In this document: positions 53,301 through 64,000 of the stretch, piece after piece
Position numbering within the stretch: the first letter of the stretch is position 1
Layout of the letters: every line of letters starts with the position of its first letter
Assembly: GCA_950022295.1 (NCBI GenBank)
Contig: OX465597.1
Location: 372,001 to 436,000 of the forward strand
Direction: 5' to 3'
DNA length: 64,000 nucleotides
Source of the DNA: Bromus sterilis
Taxonomy: Eukaryota; Streptophyta; Magnoliopsida; Poales; Poaceae
The notes under the pieces: model-generated
The model's input: only the letters and a program-made list of their open reading frames with translations
Told to the model about the DNA's origin: nothing
Databases searched by the model: none
Position numbers and translations under genes: made by a program

Positions 53301-56300
53301 GTGTTTCATGGGCTATTAATCACCGTTTTGGGTCCCCGGAGTGATTTCCACCACTGACGAAACCCAAGGGTCCATTTACGTGTCGGTCATCATCCCTCGC
53401 ACTTTTGGCCGATTCTGGCCTGTTTCATGGGCTATTAATCACCGTTACATGGGCTATTAATCACCGTTTTGGGTCCCCGGAGTGATTTCCACCATTGACG
53501 AACACCAGGGTGCATTTACGTGCCGTTCATCAACACTCGCAGTTTTGGCCGATTTTGGCCTGTTTCATGGGCTATTAATCACCGTTTTGGGTCCCCGGAG
53601 TGATTTCCACCATTAACGAACCCCAGGGTGCATTTACGTGCCGTTCATCAACACTCGCAGTTTTGGCCGATTCTGGCGTGTTTCATGGGCTATTAATCAC
53701 CGTTTTGGGTCCCCGGAGTGATTTCCACCATTGACGAACCCCAGGGTGCATTTACGTGCCGGTCATCATCCCTCGCACTTTTGGCCGATTCTGGCCTGTT
53801 TCATGGGCTATTAATCACCGTTTTGGGTCACCGGAGTGATTTCCACCATTGACGAACCCCAGGGTGCATTTACGTGTCGGTCATCAAAACTCGCAGTTTT
53901 GGCCGATTTCGGCCTGTTTCATGGGCTATTAATCACCGTTTTGGTTCCCCGGAGTGATTTCCACCATTGACGAACCCCAGGGTGCATATACGTGTCGGTC
54001 ATCAAAACTCGCAGTTTTGGCCGATTTCGGCCTGTTTCATGGGCTATTAATCACCGTTTTGGTTCCCCGGAGTGATTTCCACCATTGACGAACCCCAGGG
54101 TGCATATACGTGCCGGTCATCATCTCTCGCACATTTGGCCGATTCTGGCCTGTTTCATGGGCTATTAATCACCGTTACATGGGCTATTAATCACCGTTTT
54201 GGGTCCCCGGAGTGATTTCCACCATTGACGAACCCCAGGGTGCATTTACATGTCGGTCATCAAAACTCGCAGTTTTGGCCGATTTCGGCCTGTTTCATGG
54301 GCTATTAATCACCGTTTTGGTTCCCCGGAGTGATTTCCACCATTGACGAACCCCAGGGTGCATTTACGTGCCGGTCATCATCCCTCGCACTTTTGGCCGA
54401 TTCTGGCCTGTTTCATGGGATATTAATCACCGTTTTGGGTCCCCGGAGTGATTTCCACCATTGACGAACACCAGGGTGCATTTACGTGCCGGTCATCAAC
54501 ACTCGCAGTTTTGGCCGATTTTGGCCTGTTTCATGGGCTATTAATCACCGTTTTGGGTCCCCGGAGTGATTTCCACCATTGACGAACCCCAGGGTGCATT
54601 TACGTGCCGGTCATCAACACTCGCAGTTTTGGCCGATTTTGGCCTGTTTCATGGGCTATTAATCACCGTTTTGGGTCCCCGGAGTGATTTCCACCATTGA
54701 CGAACCCCAGGGTGCATTTACGTGCCGTTCATCATCCCTCGCACTTTTGGCCGATTCTGGCCTGTTTCATGGGATATTAATCACCGTTTTGGGTCCCCGG
54801 AGTGATTTCCACCATTGACGAACACCAGGGTGCATTTACGTGCCGGTCATCAACACTCGCAGTTTTGGCCGATTTTGGCCTGTTTCATGGGCTATTAATC
54901 ACCGTTTTGGTTCCCCGGAGTGATTTCCACCATTGACGAACCCCAGGGTGCATTTACGTGTCGGTCATCATCCCTCGCACTTTTGGTCGATTCTGGCCTG
55001 TTTCATGGGCTATTAATCACCGTTACATGGGGCTATTAATCACCGTTTTGGGTCCCCGGAGTGATTTCCACCATTGACGAACACCAGGGTGCATTTACGT
55101 GCCGGTCATCAAAACTCGCAGTTTTGGCCGATTTCGGCCTGTTTCATGGGCTATTAATCACCGTTTTGGTTCCCCGGAGTGATTTCCACCATTGACGAAC
55201 CCCAGGGTGCATTTACGTGCCGGTCATCATCCCTCGCACTTTTAGCCGATTCTGGCCTGTTTCATGGGATATTAATCACCGTTTTGGGTCCCCGGAGTGA
55301 TTTCCACCATTGACGAACACCAGGGTGCATTTACGTGCCGGTCATCAACACTCGCAGTTTTGGCCGATTTTGGCCTGTTTCATGGGCTATTAATCACCGT
55401 TTTGGTTCCCCGGAGTGATTTCCACCATTGACGAACCCCAGGGTGCATTTACGTGTCGGTCATCATCCCTCGCACTTTTGGTCGATTCTGGCCTGTTTCA
55501 TGGGCTATTAATCACCGTTACATGGGCTATTAATCACCGTTTTGGGTCCCCGGAGTGATTTCCACCATTGACGAACACCAGGGTGCATTTACGTGCCGTT
55601 CATCAACACTCGCAGTTCTGGCCGATTTTGGCCTGTTTCATGGGCTATTAATCACCGTTTTGGGTCCCCGGAGTGATTTCCACCATTAACGAACCCCAGG
55701 GTGCATTTACGTGCCGTTCATCAACACTCGCAGTTTTGGCCGATTCTGGCGTGTTTCATGGGCTATTAATCACCGTTTTGGGTCCCCGGAGTGATTTCCA
55801 CCACTGACGAAACCCCAGGGTGCATTTACGTGTCGGTCATCATCCCTCGCACTTTTGGCCGATTCTGGCCTGTTTCATGGGCTATTAATCACCGTTACAT
55901 GGGCTATTAATCACCGTTACATGGGCTATTAATCACCGTTTTGGGTCCCCGGAGTGATTTCCACCGTTGACGAACACCAGGGTGCATTTACGTGCCGTTC
56001 ATCAACACTCGCAGTTTTGGCCGATTTTGGCCTGTTTCATGGGCTATTAATCACCGTTTTGGGTCCCCGGAGTGATTTCCACCATTAACGAACCCCAGGG
56101 TGCATTTACGTGCCGTTCATCAACACTCGCAGTTTTGGCCGATTCTGGCGTGTTTCATGGGCTATTAATCACCGTTTTGGGTCCCCGGAGTGATTTCCAC
56201 CACTGACGAAACCCAAGGGTGCATTTACGTGTCGGTCATCATCCCTCGCACTTTTGGCCGATTCTGGCCTGTTTCATGGGCTATTAATCACCGTTACATG

Positions 56301-57400
56301 GGCTATTAATCACCGTTTTGGGTCCCCGGAGTGATTTCCACCATTGACGAACACCAGGGTGCATTTACGTGCCGTTCATCAACACTCGCAGTTTTGGCCG
56401 ATTTTGGCCTGTTTCATGGGCTATTAATCACCGTTTTGGGTCCCCGGAGTGATTTCCACCATTAACGAACCCCAGGGTGCATTTACGTGCCGTTCATCAA
56501 CACTCGCACTTTTGGCCGATTCTGGCGTGTTTCATGGGCTATTAATCACCGTTTTGGGTCCCCGGAGTGATTTCCACCATTGACGAACCCCAGGGTGCAT
56601 TTACGTGCCGGTCATCATCCCTCGCACTTTTGGCCGATTCTGGCCTGTTTCATGGGCTATTAATCACCGTTTTGGGTCACCGGAGTGATTTCCACCATTG
56701 ACGAACCCCAGGGTGCATTTACGTGTCGGTCATCAAAACTCGCAGTTTTGGCCGATTTCGGCCTGTTTCATGGGCTATTAATCACCGTTTTGGTTCCCCG
56801 GAGTGATTTCCACCATTGACGAACCCCAGGGTGCATATACGTGTCGGTCATCAAAACTCGCAGTTTTGGCCGATTTCGGCCTGTTTCATGGGCTATTAAT
56901 CACCGTTTTGGTTCCCCGGAGTGATTTCCACCATTGACGAACCCCAGGGTGCATATACGTGCCGGTCATCATCTCTCGCACATTTGGCCGATTCTGGCCT
57001 GTTTCATGGGCTATTAATCACCGTTACATGGGCTATTAATCACCGTTTTGGGTCCCCGGAGTGATTTCCACCATTGACGAACCCCAGGGTGCATTTACAT
57101 GTCGGTCATCAAAACTCGCAGTTTTGGCCGATTTCGGCCTGTTTCATGGGCTATTAATCACCGTTTTGGTTCCCCGGAGTGATTTCCACCATTGACGAAC
57201 CCCAGGGTGCATTTACGTGCCGGTCATCATCCCTCGCACTTTTGGCCGATTCTGGCCTGTTTCATGGGATATTAATCACCGTTTTGGGTCCCCGGAGTGA
57301 TTTCCACCATTGACGAACACCAGGGTGCATTTACGTGCCGGTCATCAACACTCGCAGTTTTGGCCGATTTTGGCCTGTTTCATGGGCTATTAATCACCGT
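47320..57400 (+). repeat. Direct duplication at 6311-bp offset (47.32-51.09 and 53.63-57.40 kb), itself containing a 2849-bp repeat
   Basis: Rare variants recur at exactly 6311: TTACATGTCGG at 47937/54248 and 50786/57097, TTTTAGCCGATT at 48931/55242, and the GGCGTG junction at 47360/53671. Within each copy the ACATGTCGG monomer recurs at 2849 bp. Homology begins in a monomer near 47320 that looks like a fusion of two types. It ends near 51089/57400, where copy 1 continues GGGTCC and copy 2 continues GGTTCC. The 2.5 kb between the copies is not duplicated at this offset. Confidence 0.85.
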
Positions 57401-59875
57401 TTTGGTTCCCCGGAGTGATTTCGACCATTGACGAACCCCAGGGTGCATTTACGTGTCGGTCATCATCCCTCGCACTTTTGGTCGATTCTGGCCTGTTTCA
57501 TGGGCTATTAATCACCGTTACATGGGCTATTAATCACCGTTTTGGGTCCCCGGAGTGATTTCCACCATTGACGAACACCAGGGTGCATTTACGTGCCGTT
57601 CATCAACACTCGCAGTTCTGGCCGATTTTGGCCTGTTTCATGGGCTATTAATCACCGTTTTGGGTCCCCGGAGTGATTTCCACCATTGACGAACCCCAGG
57701 GTGCATTTACGTGCCGGTCATCAACACTCGCAGTTTTGGCCGATTTTGGCCTGTTTCATGGGCTATTAATCACCGTTTTGGGTCCCCGGAGTGATTTCCA
57801 CCATTAACGAACCCCAGGGTGCATTTACGTGCCGTTCATCATCCCTCGCACTTTTGGCCGATTCTGGCCTGTTTCATGGGATATTGATCACCGTTTTGGG
57901 TCCCCGGAGTGATTTCCACCATTGACGAACACCAGGGTGCATTTACGTGCCGGTCATCAACACTCGCAGTTTTGGCCGATTTTGGCCTGTTTCATGGGCT
58001 ATTAATCACCGTTTTGGGTCCCCGGAGTGATTTCCACCATTGACGAACCCCAGGGTGCATTTACGTGTCGGTCATCATCCCTCGCACTTTTGGTCGATTC
58101 TGGCCTGTTTCATGGGCTATTAATCACCGTTACATGGGGCTATTAATCACCGTTTTGGGTCCCCGGAGTGATTTCCACCATTGACGAACACCAGGGTGCA
58201 TTTACGTGCCGTTCATCAACACTCGCAGTTTTGGCCGATTTTGGCCTGTTTCATGGGCTATTAATCACCGTTTTGGGTCACCGGAGTGATTTCCACCATT
58301 GACGAACCCCAGGGTGCATTTACGTGTCGGTCATCAAAACTCGCAGTTTTGGCCGATTTCGGCCTGTTTCATGGGCTATTAATCACCGTTTTGGTTCCCC
58401 GGAGTGATTTCCACCATTGACGAACCCCAGGGTGCATATACGTGTCGGTCATCAAAACTCGCAGTTTTGGCCGATTTCGGCCTGTTTCATGGGCTATTAA
58501 TCACCGTTTTGGTTCCCCGGAGTGATTTCCACCATTGACGAACCCCAGGGTGCATATACGTGCCGGTCATCATCTCTCGCACATTTGGCCGATTCTGGCC
58601 TGTTTCATGGGCTATTAATCACCGTTACATGGGCTATTAATCACCGTTTTGGGTCCCCGGAGTGATTTCCACCATTGACGAACCCCAGGGTGCATTTACA
58701 TGTCGGTCATCAAAACTCGCAGTTTTGGCCGATTTCGGCCTGTTTCATGGGCTATTAATCACCGTTTTGGTTCCCCGGAGTGATTTCCACCATTGACGAA
58801 CCCCAGGGTGCATTTACGTGCCGGTCATCATCCCTCGCACTTTTGGCCGATTCTGGCCTGTTTCATGGGATATTAATCACCGTTTTGGGTCCCCGGAGTG
58901 ATTTCCACCATTGACGAACACCAGGGTGCATTTACGTGCCGGTCATCAACACTCGCAGTTTTGGCCGATTTTGGCCTGTTTCATGGGCTATTAATCACCG
59001 TTTTGGTTCCCCGGAGTGATTTCGACCATTGACGAACCCCAGGGTGCATTTACGTGTCGGTCATCATCCCTCGCACTTTTGGTCGATTCTGGCCTGTTTC
59101 ATGGGCTATTAATCACCGTTACATGGGCTATTAATCACCGTTTTGGGTCCCCGGAGTGATTTCCACCATTGACGAACACCAGGGTGCATTTACGTGCCGT
59201 TCATCAACACTCGCAGTTCTGGCCGATTTTGGCCTGTTTCATGGGCTATTAATCACCGTTTTGGGTCCCCGGAGTGATTTCCACCATTGACGAACCCCAG
59301 GGTGCATTTACGTGCCGGTCATCAACACTCGCAGTTTTGGCCGATTTTGGCCTGTTTCATGGGCTATTAATCACCGTTTTGGGTCCCCGGAGTGATTTCC
59401 ACCATTAACGAACCCCAGGGTGCATTTACGTGCCGTTCATCATCCCTCGCACTTTTGGCCGATTCTGGCCTGTTTCATGGGATATTGATCACCGTTTTGG
59501 GTCCCCGGAGTGATTTCCACCATTGACGAACACCAGGGTGCATTTACGTGCCGGTCATCAACACTCGCAGTTTTGGCCGATTTTGGCCTGTTTCATGGGC
59601 TATTAATCACCGTTTTGGGTCCCCGGAGTGATTTCCACCATTGACGAACCCCAGGGTGCATTTACGTGTCGGTCATCATCCCTCGCACTTTTGGTCGATT
59701 CTGGCCTGTTTCATGGGCTATTAATCACCGTTACATGGGGCTATTAATCACCGTTTTGGGTCCCCGGAGTGATTTCCACCATTGACGAACACCAGGGTGC
59801 ATTTACGTGCCGTTCATCAACACTCGCAGTTTTGGCCGATTTTGGCCTGTTTCATGGGCTATTAATCACCGTTTT
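56674..59875 (+). repeat. Tandem duplication of a 1601-bp, 13-monomer unit
   Basis: Copy 1 is 56674-58274 and copy 2 is 58275-59875. Rare variants at exactly 1601 bp are TTACATGTCGG (57097/58698), TTTCGACCATTG (57421/59022) and ATATTGATCACC (57882/59482, the latter positions read to within one base). The length closes as 13 x 118 + 22 + 22 + 23 = 1601. The left neighbours of the two copies are different monomer types, placing the breakpoint at a GGGTCACC monomer. Confidence 0.88.
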
Positions 59876-60204
59876 GGGTCCCCGGAGTGATTTCCACCAT
59901 TGACGAACCCCAGGGTGCATTTACGTGCCGGTCATCAACACTCGCAGTTTTGGCCGATTTTGGCCTGTTTCATGGGCTATTAATCACCGTTTTGGGTCCC
60001 CGGAGTGATTTCCACCATTAACGAACCCCAGGGTGCATTTACGTGCCGTTCATCAACACTCGCAGTTTTGGCCGATTCTGGCGTGTTTCATGGGCTATTA
60101 ATCACCGTTTTGGGTCCCCGGAGTGATTTCCACCACTGACGAAACCCCAGGGTGCATTTACGTGTCGGTCATCATCCCTCGCACTTTTGGCCGATTCTGG
60201 CCTG

Positions 60205-60292
60205 TTTCATGGGCTATTAATCACCGTTTCATGGGCTATTAATCACCGTTACATGGGCTATTAATCACCGTTACATGGGCTATTAATCACCG
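60205..60292 (+). repeat. 22-bp minisatellite nested in the 118-bp monomer, four tandem copies
   Basis: The last part of the monomer, CATGGGCTATTAATCACCG with its preceding TTT, is repeated four times at 22-bp period: 60205, 60227, 60249 and 60271. The first two copies begin TTTCATGGG and the last two TTACATGGG. Elsewhere the array carries one extra copy (many sites, for example 7306-7327), two extra copies (for example about 40966-41010 and 53040-53090), or a 23-bp form with an extra G (for example 7806 and 13899). This is the longest run seen and the only one in which an extra copy keeps the original TTTC start. Confidence 0.92.
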
Positions 60293-61249
60293 TTTTGGGT
60301 CCCCGGAGTGATTTCCACCGTTGACGAACACCAGGGTGCATTTACGTGCCGTTCATCAACACTCGCAGTTTTGGCCGATTTTGGCCTGTTTCATGGGCTA
60401 TTAATCACCGTTTTGGGTCCCCGGAGTGATTTCCACCATTAACGAACCCCAGGGTGCATTTACGTGCCGTTCATCAACACTCGCAGTTTTGGCCGATTCT
60501 GGCGTGTTTCATGGGCTATTAATCACCGTTTTGGGTCCCCGGAGTGATTTCCACCACTGACGAAACCCAAGGGTGCATTTACGTGTCGGTCATCATCCCT
60601 CGCACTTTTGGCCGATTCTGGCCTGTTTCATGGGCTATTAATCACCGTTACATGGGCTATTAATCACCGTTACATGGGCTATTAATCACCGTTTTGGGTC
60701 CCCGGAGTGATTTCCACCATTGACGAACACCAGGGTGCATTTACGTGCCGTTCATCAACACTCGCAGTTTTGGCCGATTTTGGCCTGTTTCATGGGCTAT
60801 TAATCACCGTTTTGGGTCCCCGGAGTGATTTCCACCATTAACGAACCCCAGGGTGCATTTACGTGCCGTTCATCAACACTCGCAGTTTTGGCCGATTCTG
60901 GCGTGTTTCATGGGCTATTAATCACCGTTTTGGGTCCCCGGAGTGATTTCCACCATTGACGAACCCCAGGGTGCATTTACGTGCCGGTCATCATCCCTCG
61001 CACTTTTGGCCGATTCTGGCCTGTTTCATGGGCTATTAATCACCGTTTTGGGTCACCGGAGTGATTTCCACCATTGACGAACCCCAGGGTGCATTTACGT
61101 GTCGGTCATCAAAACTCGCAGTTTTGGCCGATTTCGGCCTGTTTCATGGGCTATTAATCACCGTTTTGGTTCCCCGGAGTGATTTCCACCATTGACGAAC
61201 CCCAGGGTGCATATACGTGTCGGTCATCAAAACTCGCAGTTTTGGCCGA

Positions 61250-64000
61250 TTTCGGCCTGTTTCATGGGCTATTAATCACCGTTTTGGTTCCCCGGAGTGA
61301 TTTCCACCATTGACGAACCCCAGGGTGCATATACGTGCCGGTCATCATCTCTCGCACATTTGGCCGATTCTGGCCTGTTTCATGGGCTATTAATCACCGT
61401 TACATGGGCTATTAATCACCGTTTTGGGTCCCCGGAGTGATTTCCACCATTGACGAACCCCAGGGTGCATTTACATGTCGGTCATCAAAACTCGCAGTTT
61501 TGGCCGATTTCGGCCTGTTTCATGGGCTATTAATCACCGTTTTGGTTCCCCGGAGTGATTTCCACCATTGACGAACCCCAGGGTGCATTTACGTGCCGGT
61601 CATCATCCCTCGCACTTTTGGCCGATTCTGGCCTGTTTCATGGGATATTAATCACCGTTTTGGGTCCCCGGAGTGATTTCCACCATTGACGAACCCCAGG
61701 GTGCATTTACGTGTCGGTCATCATCCCTCGCACTTTTGGTCGATTCTGGCCTGTTTCATGGGCTATTAATCACCGTTACATGGGCTATTAATCACCGTTT
61801 TGGGTCCCCGGAGTGATTTCCACCATTGACGAACACCAGGGTGCATTTAAGTGCCGTTCATCAACACTCGCACTTTTGGCCGATTCTGGCCTGTTTCATG
61901 GGATATTAATCACCGTTTTGGGTCCCCGGAGTGATTTCCACCATTGACGAACACCAGGGTGCATTTACGTGCCGGTCATCAACACTCGCAGTTTTGGCCG
62001 ATTTTGGCCTGTTTCATGGGCTATTAATCACCGTTTTGGGTCACCGGAGTGATTTCCACCATTGACGAACCCCAGGGTGCATTTACGTGTCGGTCATCAT
62101 CCCTCGCACTTTTGGTCGATTCTGGCCTGTTTCATGGGCTATTAATCACCGTTACATGGGCTATTAATCACCGTTTTGGGTCCCCGGAGTGATTTCCACC
62201 ATTGACGAACACCAGGGTGCATTTACGTGCCGTTCATCAACACTCGCAGTTCTGGCCGATTTTGGCCTGTTTCATGGGCTATTAATCACCGTTTTGGGTC
62301 CCCGGAGTGATTTCCACCATTGACGAACCCCAGGGTGCATTTACGTGCCGGTCATCAACACTCGCAGTTTTGGCCGATTTTGGCCTGTTTCATGGGCTAT
62401 TAATCACCGTTTTGGGTCCCCGGAGTGATTTCCACCATTAACGAACCCCAGGGTGCATTTACGTGCCGTTCATCATCCCTCGCACTTTTGGCCGATTCTG
62501 GCCTGTTTCATGGGATATTGATCACCGTTTTGGGTCCCCGGAGTGATTTCCACCGTTGACGAACACCAGGGTGCATTTACGTGCCGTTCATCAACACTCG
62601 CAGTTTTGGCCGATTTTGGCCTGTTTCATGGGCTATTAATCACCGTTTTGGGTCCCCGGAGTGATTTCCACCATTAACGAACCCCAGGGTGCATTTACGT
62701 GCCGTTCATCAACACTCGCAGTTTTGGCCGATTTTGGCCTGTTTCATGGGCTATTAATCACCGTTTTGGGTCCCCGGAGTGGTTTCCACCATTGACGAAC
62801 CCCAGGGTGCATTTACGTGCCGGTCATCAACACTCGCAGTTTTGGCCGATTTCGGCCTGTTTCATGGGCTATTAATCACCGTTTTGGTTCCCCGGAGTGA
62901 TTTCCACCATTGACGAACCCCAGGGTGCATATACGTGCCGGTCATCATCTCTCGCACATTTGGCCGATTCTGGCCTGTTTCATGGGCTATTAATCACCGT
63001 TACATGGGCTATTAATCACCGTTTTGGGTCCCCGGAGTGATTTCCACCATTGACGAACCCCAGGGTGCATTTACATGTCGGTCATCAAAACTCGCAGTTT
63101 TGGCCGATTTCGGCCTGTTTCATGGGCTATTAATCACCGTTTTGGTTCCCCGGAGTGATTTCCACCATTGACGAACCCCAGGGTGCATTTACGTGCCGGT
63201 CATCATCCCTCGCACTTTTGGCCGATTCTGGCCTGTTTCATGGGATATTAATCACCGTTTTGGGTCCCCGGAGTGATTTCCACCATTGACGAACCCCAGG
63301 GTGCATTTACGTGTCGGTCATCATCCCTCGCACTTTTGGTCGATTCTGGCCTGTTTCATGGGCTATTAATCACCGTTACATGGGCTATTAATCACCGTTT
63401 TGGGTCCCCGGAGTGATTTCCACCATTGACGAACACCAGGGTGCATTTAAGTGCCGTTCATCAACACTCGCACTTTTGGCCGATTCTGGCCTGTTTCATG
63501 GGATATTAATCACCGTTTTGGGTCCCCGGAGTGATTTCCACCATTGACGAACACCAGGGTGCATTTACGTGCCGGTCATCAACACTCGCAGTTTTGGCCG
63601 ATTTTGGCCTGTTTCATGGGCTATTAATCACCGTTTTGGGTCACCGGAGTGATTTCCACCATTGACGAACCCCAGGGTGCATTTACGTGTCGGTCATCAT
63701 CCCTCGCACTTTTGGTCGATTCTGGCCTGTTTCATGGGCTATTAATCACCGTTACATGGGGCTATTAATCACCGTTTTGGGTCCCCGGAGTGATTTCCAC
63801 CATTGACGAACACCAGGGTGCATTTACGTGCCGTTCATCAACACTCGCAGTTTTGGCCGATTTTGGCCTGTTTCATGGGCTATTAATCACCGTTTTGGGT
63901 CCCCGGAGTGATTTCCACCATTGACGAACCCCAAGGTGCATTTACGTGCCGGTCATCAACACTCGCAGTTTTGGCCGATTTTGGCCTGTTTCATGGGCTA
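61250..64000 (+). repeat. Near-exact 1600-bp tandem duplication running off the window end
   Basis: The ACATGTCGG monomer (61473/63073) and the unusual GCATTTAAGTGCCG monomer (61841-61855 and 63441-63455) recur 1600 bp apart, and monomer order matches throughout. One later difference is visible: the short insertion near 62155 has 22 bp, and near 63755 it has 23 bp. The second copy opens in a hybrid monomer around 62770-62886 (front like type a, end like type b, with the private change GAGTGGTTTCC), which marks the exchange point to within one monomer. The second copy is cut by the window end. Confidence 0.83.

Larger units (their letters stand above)
6487..64000 (+). repeat. 118-bp satellite array, about 470 monomers, all in one orientation, open at both ends
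   Basis: Every stretch from the gap to the window end is built from a monomer running from GGGTCCCCGGAGTGATTTCC to CTATTAATCACCGTTTT, 118 bp long (for example starts at 6488 and 6606). Recurrent types differ at positions 61-90: CAACACTCGCAG (a), CAAAACTCGCAG with GATTTCGG (b), CATCCCTCGCAC (c), CATCTCTCGCACATTTGG (d) and CAGCCCACACAC (e). Other switches are GAACCCC/GAACACC/TAACGAAC, GCCGGTC/GCCGTTC/GTCGGTC and GGGTCC/GGTTCC/GGGTCA. No inverted monomer, transposon or gene interrupts it. From memory it resembles the pSc119.2 (118-120-bp) family of rye and wheat, sharing CTATTA-TCACCG-TTTGGG. That family lies mostly in subtelomeric and interstitial heterochromatin; the chromosomal location here is unknown. 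Confidence 0.97.

Noticed and set aside
6487..64000. CRISPR-like regular repeats
   Set aside because: The whole 118-bp unit is repeated, with no unique spacers and no cas genes, and the context is eukaryotic. This is tandem satellite DNA.
6487..64000. CENP-B box in the satellite
   Set aside because: The minus strand has GTTCGTCAATGGTGG, which matches only the TTCG core and lacks the required A and CGGG. No better match was noticed, so a centromeric role cannot be argued from it.
6487..64000. Ribosomal intergenic spacer subrepeats or telomere repeats
   Set aside because: No rRNA gene sequence occurs in the window, and no TTTAGGG arrays were seen.

Overview
The window looks like repetitive heterochromatin from a flowering plant, most likely a pooid grass (Triticeae/Poeae side). 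Two observations point there. A CACTA (En/Spm-type) DNA transposon carries the TTTGCCGTCAGC subterminal motif common in grass CACTA elements. From 6487 to the end there is nothing but a 118-bp satellite whose unit resembles, from memory, the rye/wheat 118-120-bp pSc119.2 family (shared pattern CTATTA-TCACCG-TTTGGG). The species cannot be named from the sequence alone. No host gene, tRNA or rRNA was found.

Layout. (1) 1-820: part of a different tandem repeat, period about 671 bp, shown by a 148-bp segment that recurs at about 97% identity. (2) 821-6286: a CACTA element inserted into that repeat, lying in reverse (its 3' end is at 821). It has the CACTA terminus, about 500 bp packed with inverted and direct subterminal motifs, a non-coding 3' part with GAA-rich/TTC-rich tracts and a 101-bp duplication, a two-exon 3' remnant of a second gene (2318-2559), and an apparently intact TNP2-type transposase. 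The transposase reads as two exons (6263-3715 and 3641-2708) joined by a 73-bp GT-AG intron, giving 1160 residues. Its 5' end is lost in the gap. (3) 6287-6486: exactly 200 N, a placeholder, so the junction between transposon and satellite is not proven. (4) 6487-64000: 57.5 kb of the 118-bp satellite, every monomer in the same orientation, with no other insertion.

The satellite is not a simple array. Five or six monomer types follow each other in fixed order, building higher-order repeats (HORs): a 19-monomer, 2286-bp HOR between about 13.05 and 39.4 kb whose length changes in 236-bp (two-monomer) steps; an exact 2355-bp tandem duplication at 40501-45210; a 6311-bp-offset duplication over 47.3-57.4 kb; and exact or near-exact 1601-bp and 1600-bp tandem duplications between 56.7 kb and the end. 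A second, smaller repeat of 22-23 bp is nested at the monomer end and has expanded to two, three or four copies. Hybrid monomers at several junctions point to unequal exchange as the engine.

Functionally, the only protein-coding potential is the transposon's. The rest is structural DNA. I found no sign of an unknown multi-gene system; the points of interest are the nested amplification history of the satellite and a transposase that could still be functional.
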